Origin: Stereocaulon alpinum
Lineage: Eukaryota; Ascomycota; Lecanoromycetes; Lecanorales; Stereocaulaceae
DNA length: 64,000 nucleotides
Assembly: GCA_018257865.1 (NCBI GenBank)
Contig: JAEUBA010000001.1
Span: 372,001 to 436,000 of the forward strand
Reading direction: 5' to 3'
Made by a program: the position numbers and the translations under genes. This document shows positions 23,547 to 34,393 of the stretch, in pieces. The stretch's first letter is position 1. Each line of letters starts with the position of its first letter. Below the pieces are notes generated by a model that was not told the DNA's origin, searched no databases, and worked only from the letters and a program-made list of their open reading frames with translations.

Positions 23547-26309
23547 ATGGACCCTCTATCCATCACAGCTGGCATCATCACCGTCCTCAGCGCCGCCCGC
23601 AAGGCTGGCCAAGGCCTGCACAAGATCAAAGCGCTCAAAGATGCCCCAAAAGAACTGGACAACCTCCTGGCCGAATTCTCTCGCATCGAGTCTGTGCTTC
23701 GGGCTTTTCAAGATCTACCTACTTCTGTGCGAGAGCGCGTACCTGGCTTGGTGAAAATACTTCCCGATGCCAAGGAGAAGTTCGATGAGCTCGATAGCCT
23801 TATCCACTATGTTTTGACGACAGCTGGGGAGAATGACCGAGTGGATCGTCTGCAATGGATCCGGAAACGACACGATGCTGAGAGGCTGCGCGGGCAATTG
23901 AATGAAATTCAAGCAACGCTCAATACGTTGCTGAACACAACTAATTCGTAAGTAAAGGACTTTTTGCCTAGCATCCACAATAGCGCTGGTTTTCTTTCCA
24001 CTTTAATTGCACCTTCCAGGATTTCTCCTGCCGGTTGGGGGGTTTCTCGTGGTCCACAGCCTGTCATCTCTGCAAATATCTCAACACCTCTTGTGCAGCC
24101 GTCGTGCATTTCCTGACATGTGTGATAGTACAACTTTGCACGAGGTCTCCTTGGTGTCCCATCAGCTCCTAGACGAGCGTCGGCAATCGAGACTCGAATC
24201 AAGCGCCACATCATCGCAATTTATCATTACTGCTAGCCAAGTAATCGAAAGGTTTGAAGAGTCACATGCAACCCAGTTGGAACTGGTCCGTCTGTTGGGT
24301 CACGTCCGGGACACTAGCTTAGCCCCGCAAAGCAGCCTTCAAGGGCCTCATAGTGAGTCAATAAAAGCTCCATCAGACAACAAGGAGGTTGCTGTTTCAG
24401 CGAAAAACCTAAAACCTCGGATGGGATCGAAACATGAATGTCAGGTCCGAGTATCGCGTCCCTCTCGTACTCATCGTCGAGATTGTCCGTGTACTTGTCA
24501 TCGGGACAGAAACCGCACGAGAATATATAGACCATGGTCGAATGTTCTGGATTTAGGTTTCTTCCTCGTCGAAAGTGGACCCGATCAGCAAGCGTGTGAC
24601 GTTGAATGTCGTAAACAGGCTACAGCACCTTATCTGGAAGTTAAATATATCTTGCCCACGTGGTTCATGTTTCGCATGGTATCCATGTCGTTTACGTCAT
24701 CTCCGCTATATGGTCCAGAGCTGCTCCTAAGGGTTCCGTGCGTGCTACCCTGGCCGGAGTGTGACGGATTGGAAAGTTGGCAACAAAAACTACACAAACA
24801 CCTCGAGAAGTGGCTGTCAATACCATACCACTTGGATGAGGATGGACGTAGCCTTCTTCAAGTATGTAGTCATGCTCCAAAACCATTCTAGCTTTTGCTT
24901 GATTTGACATGGTGAAAGGTGGCTCTTGATTACCACCGCTATGACGTGTTAAAACGCTTGATGGGCATGAATATCGACCTGTTGATACAGGCCGATTCAT
25001 GTGGGCTGTAAGTCATACATTCTAGCGAGCGATAAGTAGCTGCTTATTAAACGACAGAAATGGGTATGAAGTGTTGTGGAAATATTTTGTATCCCTTATG
25101 CACAGAGGGATTAGGGCGCCCGGGTTTCTAATGGACATAGTCCAGAAAACGGATTGGGATGGTTACATTGAGAATCAAGGGTTCACTGAGCTTCACCGAA
25201 TAGTATGTGGTATCAGTGCTCGAGATCTGAGTGCACACGCAAGATCTCACCCAGAAGATATCAGTAGCCTAGATGTTGACGGTCGGAGTCCGCTATGGTA
25301 TGCCAGTCGTATTGCGAGATTTGAGCATACCTGTGCACTTTTAAGATTTGGGGCCGATCAGGACCAATTCCATTCAAATATGTTCAGGTTCAGTATGCAG
25401 AACGGCCGCGCTAATTGGTTTCAAGGGCTTTTGGGCTCAGGCCTGACACTCACAGGTCCAAGGGTGAGAGATTTGATGTGTCAATGGCGACGAAGCTTAA
25501 AGCGGGACGATGCAGCAGGCTGCCTAGCAATTGATAAGCTGCTCCTCGAACAAGGTATCGACACCAATTACGTAGACGACGACGGGAAGACTCTCCTCAT
25601 GACTTGTGTTCCGACTCCCCTCGTTCGAGGCCAAACCAAGCACCGAGTAGCTCGATTGAAACAGCTTCTTGAGCATGGTGCCAACGTTCATATAGTTGAT
25701 GACGAGGGGATGACTGCTCTGCACCACCTTATGGTACATTCAGACGGATCTCATTTTGATGTTGAAGCATGCGAACTGCTGGTTCAGCACGGATCATCTC
25801 TTAATGAGAAACTCAAGGATGGCAGTACAGTCCTGCACTTAGCAATATACTTTACCACAAGTATTGAACTCATCGAAGCAATGGCTTACTCAGATATTAG
25901 CAGCCTAGACCTAACCGCCACGAACGATCAGGGTTATACGGCCTTGGACATCCTAATATTGCGGGCTGGGTACCTGCGAGAACACCGTAGAGGGTATTGG
26001 CAAGCATTCGATCGCTTCCGAAGTATCATTAATTCTTCATTTTGGTGGCTCTCTGAACCATCGATTAACCGACGGTTAAGGCCGCCCGAGAAAGAGAAAA
26101 AGGTTCTTCAAGCTCTCCATGCTTTACTGCATCGAGTCCAAGAGTTGCAAGGCGTTCCAGCCGAAGCGAGATATCCAGTGCTTGATGATCTGCTTGACGA
26201 TCCAAAACACCAATACCTGTTCCCTGAAGGATCTGAGAGTGACGCAGAAGAAAACAGCGATACCGAGGCTCTGGAACCCAGTTCTCTCCCTGGAGCTTGG
26301 ATCGATTAA
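23547..26309 (+). CDS. NLR-like ankyrin protein with fungal N-terminal domain
   Basis: Model: 23547-23947, 24060-24861, 24919-25007 and 25058-26309, giving 847 residues. The exon 2 acceptor could instead be at 24098, which also keeps frame. The N-terminus (MDPLSITAGIITVLSAARK, then helices) is the fungal N-terminal domain found on NLR/STAND-type and ankyrin proteins, related to Helo-like signalling domains. The middle carries a CPCTCHRDRN motif followed by hydrophobic and aromatic segments, common in this protein type. Ankyrin-like repeats cover the last third (DDGKTLLMTC; DDEGMTALHHL; KDGSTVLHLA; NDQGYTALDI). No NACHT or NB-ARC nucleotide-binding motif is present. Self/non-self recognition or stress sensing is the usual suggestion; here it is inference. 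Confidence 0.75.
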
Positions 26310-26739
26310 ACATGCCGCGTTACGGCTAAAGGAGAAGATCCATGGGATCAGAGATGTCTAACACACGCACCACACCAAGAGATCCGAGCTAAGACTTGCA
26401 CGTTGGTTAGGATTACACTTTGGCGTTTGGAAGCAGTTCGGAAAATGGACATCACCAAATTCTCATGTACTGGAGCAAAGTCTTCCTACTTTCTCTTACG
26501 ACTTAAGCAAACCGCCTAAGATATTAATGCAAATCGATCCTTCCTTTTCGCCACAAAACCCGGCGTCCTCCTCTACATTGTCCCATTGACACGTGACCAT
26601 GACGATGCCTGCACCCTATTACAAGTCTAACTTGCAAATCATCCCAGCCTAATCAACCAACACGACCCGCATACCATCACCACTACATAAGATAAATGCA
26701 CTGACCCCACAGTAAGGGCTGACACGAAGGCTAAGAACC

Positions 26740-26990
26740 CAGCACTGACATTCTCTCCCCCTTCCCCCGTCTCCTCGTTTCCTTACTACCCTCGCCCCAT
26801 TCCCCTCGTCTCTCCACCACTCTACCCTCCACAGCCTCCACAACCCTTTCACCCCTTACCCTTTCCCCTCCACAGCTTCCTTCCCCCCTCCCCCTTCCCC
26901 TTCCCCTTCCCCCTTCCCATCCCTTATCCCTCCATAGCCCCTAGCCCCCAGCTACCGCAACACCACCCCAATCCCCTTCCCAACCACTCG
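26740..26990 (+). repeat. C-rich pyrimidine tract
   Basis: About 250 bp almost free of G, with repeated ccttcc/cccttc words around 26875-26925. Such tracts are frequent in fungal promoters and in sequences able to form triplex or i-motif structures. No function can be read here. Confidence 0.7.
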
Positions 26991-27036
26991 TTCCACACCC
27001 GATATATCCCACGACACGCCCCACTCTCACTCTCAT

Positions 27037-27066
27037 TCGCACTCGCACTCGCACTCGCACTCGCAC
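27037..27066 (+). repeat. Hexamer microsatellite (tcgcac)5
   Basis: Five perfect copies of tcgcac, flanked by imperfect ctctca units on both sides. Confidence 0.9.
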
Positions 27067-27702
27067 TCTCACTGCACTCCACAAGTACCTTCTCACACAT
27101 AGATAGACAACGTTCGAAACGCTACGGTGCTATAACCGGATAATTTGGCCTTATTCCATAGGGGGGAGTTGTTGAATTTGAGGGGAGGGTGTAGATGGAG
27201 TTGTGGGATTGAATAGGAATGGGAAGGTTATAGGAGGGAGGTTTGGTTTGTATAGGGGGGATGGGGATGGTTGGTGTGGAGATAGTTTGGAGGGGGTTTG
27301 GAATAGGGTGTAGGGTTGATTGATACAGTATGTTAAGTAGAGCTCTTCAGACAGAGTCATGCATCTCCATACGCTGCACCGAATCTCGACATCAGTGCTC
27401 ATACAGGTCGACTTGTGCCTCCAGGACGACTAAGTCCCCAGGGCAAAGTCTAGCACGTCTGTAGGGCAATTGTTCCGTTGAATGGAGTTTTATTGATTCA
27501 TACCATATGATCTGACATACAACCAGCGTACCAAGCAAGCAAGACTCAATCGCATACATTTCACCCTAAGACACACGGAAAGAAAACAAGGAGATGACTC
27601 GTTTACCATCATTCTGATCAATTTGCCCGAATTTCCTCTCGTCCTTATGTTTCCCTCTCACAGATCCATACCTCCTGCCCTTTGTATGTTGAAGCCAGGG
27701 AC

Positions 27703-30556
27703 CTACTTCTTGCCATTCTTTGCTGTCTCGAACTCGTCGTCAGAAGCAATGAGCTCGTACTCCTCATCGGTCAGGAATGCCTCGTCGCTTTCGCTGTCGT
27801 CGTCCAGCTCTAAGCTCTCGACATCCTCGAGCAAGTCCTTGTCCTCAGCGGTGATTGGTGCAGGAGCAGCTGGGGCAGAAGTCTCAGCTTCATGGTAGCT
27901 AGAGACTGGGGATTCCTTGTCAAGCTTGGGGAAGATCATCTGACTCTCGTGCTGGGGTGCCTCTTCCTTGACCTCGTCTTCGACCTTGGCGTGCTTAAGA
28001 AGGTTTTCGACATGCTCGGTCTTGGCTTGCTCCTCCACCTTAGCGGTAGGCTCGCGGACTTCGATGTCGCACCAGAGCTTGTTGCCGAATGGCATGCCAC
28101 CAGCATCCTTGAGGCGCCAATAAGAAATAGCTTTACCCTCACTTTTGCGGGTCTTCATGGTAACCTTGAAATCGACTTCCTCGCCAACCTCAACGATACG
28201 GTCAATCACGTTGCTCTGTGTTGCATTGTACAGGTCGACAACATGGGACGGGTGGTTAAAATCAACGTTCAGCATGGCGTCACCACCAATGAAGCATACA
28301 CAGCAGCCTGCAGGCCATGCGTGAGGCCCAGGGTTACGGAGGGTCCAGATGTGGTCAAACTGCTTGCATGGTGGCATGACAGTGCCGTCCTCGGGTATAT
28401 CACTAACGTAATGAGCCTGAAGCTCAGCAGCAACGACGTTTTCTGCGGCTTCCACTTTAGGCTCCTCCTTTACAGTCACGGTAGGCTTGACCTCAGCAAC
28501 GGTCTGTACCTGAGTAGCAGCATTGGCTGACGGAGCAGCTGGAGTGGTCTCGGTAGATTTAGAGCTGGTCTGTGGGGACTGATCCCGATCGCCCATGGTG
28601 CACTTATGCTCGCCATTTGCATTTTCTCCGAAAGTGGTCACAGCGACATTGCGGACTGGAGTCTTGAACTTGATCAAGGGGTGGGTACGGTTGTGAACAA
28701 GCTTAGGAAGGGCCTCGCAGTTGGCGCAGAAATCAGTGTCGTGACAAATGGCACACTTGTAGCGATCTCCCGTGATGTACGATTCTTTGTCCTCGCAGAG
28801 CGGACCATCACAGAAGATACCAGCGTGGTGCTGGTGGCTCCTAGCTTTCATTGAAATGGGTTCGTAGAGAGGTACGAAACGATGGCCTGGGTGGTTTTTA
28901 TGTGCCTTCTTGACGCATGTAGCGCAGTAGTCCCAATCAGGGCAGTTCATGCACTTGTGGCGAACGCCGTAGATGTCCTGCCTTCATCAGCATACCGCTT
29001 GTTCATGACATTTGCATTGACATACCTTATCGCACCCATCGCAAACAGCCCAGTGACGCATGTTACGTCCAGGTGCACAGAGGGTGGTAGCCAGTACATC
29101 AAGAGACGCATTCTTTGAGGCAGGCTCAAAAGTATGGCTTGGATGATGGCCATGTTTCAAACCGACGTGGCATGGTATACAGAGATCATAATCCTCACAC
29201 GCAGTACATGTGACAAAGTTGGACTCCTCGAAGACTGCGAATTTTAGCACGTATTCTTATCGCAGGGCAAGTCCCAATCTTACCTCCAACGCATGAATTG
29301 CAGGTTCGGCTGAGATCGAGCGGCTCTCGAGACTCTTCCCGCTTCAGCTCAGAAGTGAAAGCTCCCGGAACCTTCTCCTCCGCCTCGACCTTGGTAGCCT
29401 TCTTAGGAGCGATGGTCTCGGTAGTGCTGGCGATAACCTTGCCATCTTTCACAAAGCGCTTAATTAGAAAGTGGTCCTCGTCCTCACAAAGATTACCCTT
29501 CTCAACGCACTCCCCACAAAGATCAAAATCTCCGTGATCGCAGATGCCACAATGCCAGTGAGCGTCTGGAATAGCTTTGTCACACTTGTTGCAGCAAATG
29601 GTGAAAGATGTGCCCGAAGTAGGGAAACTCCGACGATTCTGCATGTTTCGCATTGCGTCCAGCCTCTTGGAAAAGATGGCATGCTGAGCGAGGAAATTGT
29701 CACGGTCAGTAAAGAATCGGGGCAGAGGTGCTTCATCGTGGGCATCCTTATCAACGATGTTCTCTTTCTTCACGGCATCCTTCTCGGTTGCAAACACTGC
29801 ATTTTTCTTCTCGAAGGCAGCTTTGGCATGATCAGAGAAACCTCCCTTCTCAGAAATAGGCCAGTAGTAGGGTTTCTGCGTTGGCTGAGTGTTTTCTTGA
29901 GTCACTTCACTGGGTTGCTCCGGGCTGGGCTTCGGGGGTGGCACAAGGGTAATAGCGGAGGGGTTGGTTCTCAGTTGCTCCAGTGTTGGGAGGTTTTCGC
30001 GTGTGCTGGGCTCAGCCTCATTCTTGGCAGGATCCGAAATGTAGGGGTGGACGTAGCAGCGAGTGGAGAGACGCTCCGGAAGAGCCGGTCCTGGCTTTGA
30101 CATCTCCACAGGCTTGGGCATTGACTTTTCGGTGACGGTCACACGAATCTTCAACTTCTGCTTGGCCTTAGCAGCACGGTATAGCTGCTTGTAGACAGAG
30201 GGAACGCTGCTGTCGAGTGTAATGAATGAGGACGAGCTGTCGGAGTAGCGCTCGAAGACAGTTTCTTGGGTCGCAGAGATGGCGAGCAGGGTGCGAAGCT
30301 AGAGAAAGTCAGGGTGTTAGCAGCTATTCAGCACGCTGACATATTATGCACTGTGTGTAGTGCTGGATCTTGATGGAGAGAGGCTGCGAATGATGCAAGG
30401 CTGCCTAGGCTCTATGAGACGTACCTTGTCTGGCAACGAGTTTGCTCCGAGTTCCTTCAAAGGAAGCTTAAATTTTCGAACCTCACTATTGCCCGTGAAG
30501 ACAATCTTGATGGTGATAGGCATGTCTGGCGACGATGCCTGTGAGTTTGTGGCCAT
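27703..30556 (-). CDS. NBR1-type selective autophagy receptor (PB1, 4x ZZ, FW)
   Basis: Four exons: 30556-30425, 30298-29284, 29234-29026 and 28977-27703, giving 876 residues; every junction restores a conserved domain. The N-terminal PB1-like domain spans exons 1-2. Four ZZ zinc fingers follow at about residues 275-330, 378-425, 440-495 and 505-555 (CNKCDKAIPDAHWHCGICDH is the first). The four-tryptophan (FW) domain lies at about 640-755 (HIWTLRNPGPHAWPAGC; ISYWRLKD; NKLWCDIEV). The acidic tail contains DEEYELIASDDE; YELI (859-862) fits an Atg8-interacting motif. NBR1 proteins link cargo to Atg8 on forming autophagosomes. The domain set makes the call firm; cargo is unknown. Confidence 0.92.
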
Positions 30557-31645
30557 AATCGATGACTAGACACGATGACCTATGACGGTGTCGACCCTGG
30601 TTGAGCGGTCAGTGTCAAGATTCTTCGAGATAAAGAATCAACGAGTGCGGAAGCTTACTAGTAGTCGTAGATTTAATTTCAAAATCACATGCAACGGGGT
30701 CAGAAGTGTGGGTGGTTGCTTGAAAGGATGGAGTGAGATGGTGAGGTGAGGTAGTAAGAGAAGGTTCCCCCACCTGACGAAGCTGGTTGCCTGCCTCGAT
30801 CCGACTAGGCCTAAATTGGACTACTTCTGCAACTCTACTCCAGGTACAAAAATCAATAATCTACATACTTGCCACAATGCACATGGTCATGTGTATGTGT
30901 GTCATACGTTTACACTATAGCACTATTTGGGTGACAGATTACCACGCAAGCCGAAACGTCTAGAAAGTTTGCATCCGACCTAGCCTCGAACCTGGCTTTG
31001 AATATATCAGTGTTACGTCGAAACTATGAAACAGTATACGCGAAATACAACGGAGCTAAAACATCGTAGCCTTCAAAAATCTATAGAGCCTGACGTTCAT
31101 GCCCCACATCTAAGGAGCTGGACGTTTGCCGTGTGATAGTAACAAATCCGTCTCTCTAGGTGTTGGCCACACTTGAAGCTCGATGACTGATCAGTACAGA
31201 CGAGCCGTGGTCTGCTTGTTCAGAGCTGAAGCTGTATCTAGAAGGGACTTCAAGTGTGATTCGAGATTCTTGTAGCCGGGCCTTTCAGACAAACGCAAGG
31301 GGTCCCGGATAAGGTTTTGATGCCTAATAATCTCCACGACTAATCAGCTCTCGTATTGTTTTCTATACAAGATGTCGGTGCGAAGACTTGAGCCATCGAG
31401 TAAAAGCACGCCCAGATAAGCCTCCCTCGGAAGATCTGGCAGCCAACCATATCCAGTAGCTGGCCCTCAATAGAAGGCGGTGTGGAAAGGTGATTAGACC
31501 CCAGGAAACACTAGAGGAGAGAAAAGAATCTATCACGTACACCCATGACCATTACAAAGTGGTTATTAAATCGCTGCACGCTTGCAATGCAGAAACACGC
31601 TAAATAACGAGGACAGACGACAGGAGATTGGGAGCCATGAACTCC
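30557..31645. other. Intergenic, NBR1 promoter and next 3' region
   Basis: 1.09 kb between two minus-strand genes. The right part should be the 3' UTR of the CASC3-like gene's neighbour-facing side and the left part the NBR1-like promoter. No coding potential was seen. Confidence 0.45.
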
Positions 31646-33772
31646 TCATTGTGGCGGATAGTAAGCTCCGGGTGGCGGATAGTACACCGGAGGCGTCATC
31701 ATCCCACCCATGCCTACCACACCGCCTGGGGGCGGCATAGGATAAGCTGTTGGAACATACGCATGGGTGTTCTCTGATGGGGGAAGCTGCGAAGGGTCGT
31801 AGTAGTACACCATGCCATTGCTCTCGTGAGCGACCATACCTGCCTGTGTAGTTGCTTCCGTCTGAGGTTGTGGTGCTGGTGCAAGGGGCATTGGATAATG
31901 GTATGGTTGACCCGGTACGAAGGTTGGCGCAGCAGCTGAAGGTGCTCCCGTTGCTTGGTCCGGTGGAGGGTAGTAATACATCGGTGGTGGCGGAAATGGT
32001 GGATAGAACCCTTGTGGATGCTGATAGGGGTAGGGCTGGAAAGGCTGAGCATGAATGGCTCTCTCGGGTATCTGAGGCAGTGGTGTTCCGCCAGAAGCTT
32101 GACTAGGGTGTGATGGGTGTCGAGAGTGTGGATACTGTGCCGGATTTGTTGAGTAATCGGCAATCTGGGATGGTACTTGCTGATGGAATGGCAGCTGTTG
32201 TTGTTGCTGAGGTGGATTGAATTCCAGGGTGGCAGGCGAGTCAATATCTCCAACTTGCACCGTTCTCTCGGGTTTCGGGTGGTGCATTGTTAGAGCTGCA
32301 GGGCGGTTCTCTCGGAATGTAGGTTTCTGAGGAAGAGGATACGCTGACGGTTGGGGTAGATTCACCGTGGGAGCTGCTGGGCCACCCATAGCCTGTCCAC
32401 CAGAAGGCTGCATCTGCTCGGACGCAGGAGGTAGTCGGACGACCGGTGCTACTCTCGGCATAGTAGCTGCCGTAGGCGAAACGATGCCTTCCGCTGAGAC
32501 CTCTCGGGCGAGTGATGAGCGTCTGCTGAGAGCCACGCTGGGTGAGTAAGCGCTACCATTGTAAGCACTAGTTCTCCGGCTTGATAGACCACCAAATGCA
32601 CTATGTCCTCCACCAAAGCTTCCCCTTCCCCTGATCCTGCCAAATCCTTGTTGATTAGGTCGTAAGGCCCTAGGTATGAATATGAATGACCGTTCCATCG
32701 ATGGGAATATATAGCGTATAGGGTTGTTGGGTAAAGATATTCGTACGGGCTTATCTCGCCGAAGTGGTGGGCGGTGGTGAGGAAGACGTGTGTGTTGGTT
32801 GACAGGTACTGCAGAGAACAGTATCGGATCTGACATGCCACCAAGGAATACTCGGATCTGTACATTTCCAATTCTGGTCGTTCTGGAGAATGATCGGTTC
32901 GGCGGCTGTGCCTTGGCTGAAGGAGCTATTGGGTTCTGCTGATTTTGTAGGCTTGGCCCAATGGGCGGGACTTGTTCTGCAGCCGTTTGTATGTCAGGTT
33001 GAACGACAGTCTCATGAAGATCGTGAGCCCATGGGGCGTCTGCTGGACCCAACCATTGCGAGTGCCTGCTTGATAGTAAGCTATGTGCGCTCTTAGCAAC
33101 ATGTAGATGATCTATTAGAACATACCCAGACGGCGGGAAAGGGCCCATGGCTCCTCGTCCTCGGCCCCTCCCTCTCCCAAACGGTCTGAAGCCATTCTGA
33201 CCCGGGGCAGCGGAACGGTGGTCATGCATGAAGAATCCACCGCGGTTTGGCACAAATGCTGGATCCGCATCCCTTTTCTTCTTGTACTCTTCATGTTCCC
33301 TTCGTCTTCGCTCGCCAAGGCTGTCTGTAGTCGTTGCCTCGGTTGACTCCAGTGCTTGAAAATCTTGAGGTGACTGTGATACTGGCTGCTTGCCTAGGTC
33401 CTCGAAGTTTGTGCCTTCGTCTTCAACCTCGCCCGAAACTTTGAGTCCATTCATCATAGCCTCTGTATCACTCATTGTTGCCGGAGGCAGAGGCTTGGCC
33501 GATGCTGCTGATGAGTGTGGTCCTGAGTCTGCAGGTTTTTCTCCATGTCCATTTGCGGCAGCGTTTGTACTCATAGGTTGTGGGGCGAGCGAGCCTGTGT
33601 CACTGCCGTCGCTTCCTTCGGCATCTGCATCGTCCTCTGCATCGCTTATTCCAGAACCCTCGCTCAACGAGTCTTCCTCCACGCCGGCCGCCACAGAGCC
33701 TTCTTCCTCTCCGTCATCCTCCACCCGTCTCCTGCTCTTGATGATGTTCTTTGGTCGACGAGGGGCCCCCAT
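31646..33772 (-). CDS. CASC3/Barentsz-like (Btz domain) protein
   Basis: Two exons, 33772-33126 and 33065-31646, giving 688 residues. The 60-bp intron (33066-33125) is a multiple of three and has no stop, so retention would add 20 residues without a frameshift. The Btz/SELOR-type core is split by the intron: FVPNRGGFFMHDHR before it and DAPWAHDLHE after it. In CASC3/Barentsz these two pieces bind eIF4AIII and stabilise the exon junction complex. The rest is low-complexity: an acidic N-terminus, an RGRGRGRG run, and a long Pro/Tyr/Gln-rich C-terminus. A role in mRNA export or decay follows from the family. Confidence is high for the Btz core. Confidence 0.82.
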   Translation of the reverse strand: MGAPRRPKNIIKSRRRVEDDGEEEGSVAAGVEEDSLSEGSGISDAEDDADAEGSDGSDTGSLAPQPMSTNAAANGHGEKPADSGPHSSAASAKPLPPATMSDTEAMMNGLKVSGEVEDEGTNFEDLGKQPVSQSPQDFQALESTEATTTDSLGERRRREHEEYKKKRDADPAFVPNRGGFFMHDHRSAAPGQNGFRPFGRGRGRGRGAMGPFPPSGYVLIDHLHVAKSAHSLLSSRHSQWLGPADAPWAHDLHETVVQPDIQTAAEQVPPIGPSLQNQQNPIAPSAKAQPPNRSFSRTTRIGNVQIRVFLGGMSDPILFSAVPVNQHTRLPHHRPPLRRDKPVRISLPNNPIRYIFPSMERSFIFIPRALRPNQQGFGRIRGRGSFGGGHSAFGGLSSRRTSAYNGSAYSPSVALSRRSSLAREVSAEGIVSPTAATMPRVAPVVRLPPASEQMQPSGGQAMGGPAAPTVNLPQPSAYPLPQKPTFRENRPAALTMHHPKPERTVQVGDIDSPATLEFNPPQQQQQLPFHQQVPSQIADYSTNPAQYPHSRHPSHPSQASGGTPLPQIPERAIHAQPFQPYPYQHPQGFYPPFPPPPMYYYPPPDQATGAPSAAAPTFVPGQPYHYPMPLAPAPQPQTEATTQAGMVAHESNGMVYYYDPSQLPPSENTHAYVPTAYPMPPPGGVVGMGGMMTPPVYYPPPGAYYPPQ

Positions 33773-34393
33773 CTTGTATTATCAATGCCAGGACGTCCCC
33801 CTGGTAGGAAAATCCTGTAAAAGGGAGCACAGGCCAGTTGAAGAGCAGTGGCGCTTGATCAGGCACCAACGCCGAAGAGAGGGTTGGGGTAGTATATTAT
33901 TGCCGAATATATGTGAACATTTGGAAATAGGAGATGGCCAGCATCAAGGTTGATATCATGCTGACATGGTTGAAGGAACAGCCGCAAAGCAACGGACTGA
34001 TGACATCGACTCTGAGAAAAAGAATAATCTTGAGGAAAGGCGCTCGGGTAGGCTACACCTGATTGGGCGAGGGCGACTTTACATATCTCTTGGCGGACCT
34101 AATTCTCGGTGCCTTGCTGGGCCGAATGGGTATCGCCGGACGAGGGGGAGCGAGCCGCTTGTGTATATCCACGTATTCACGCCGTGCATGCCTTCTTCTC
34201 ATGGGACGCTGCTGGCCTATGACGGTATTCTATAGTACATAGTGTAGTGACTAACGAACATTCTACTGAATGCATCGCCACGTACAGAATCGAAAGTGGA
34301 GAATTAGCTACCTTGGTACAGTGTGGCCATAGGTGGTGACCCGCGGCCGCTATGAATAAAGAGTACGTAGAATCGAACGAATATTGCACTATT
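33773..34393. other. Intergenic, promoter of the CASC3-like gene
   Basis: 621 bp containing the CASC3-like promoter and the TOM70 3' region. No gene was seen. Confidence 0.45.

Larger units (their letters stand above)
26310..27702. other. 1.39-kb gene-free stretch with skewed tracts
   Basis: It holds a C+T-rich tract (about 26740-26990), a hexamer repeat and a G-rich tract (about 27160-27310). No credible gene was found on either strand; the small minus-strand frame at 27151-27402 is composition-driven. Confidence 0.6.

Noticed and set aside
34360..34390. tRNA T-arm-like aatcgaac
   Set aside because: No matching acceptor, D or anticodon arms around it on either strand.
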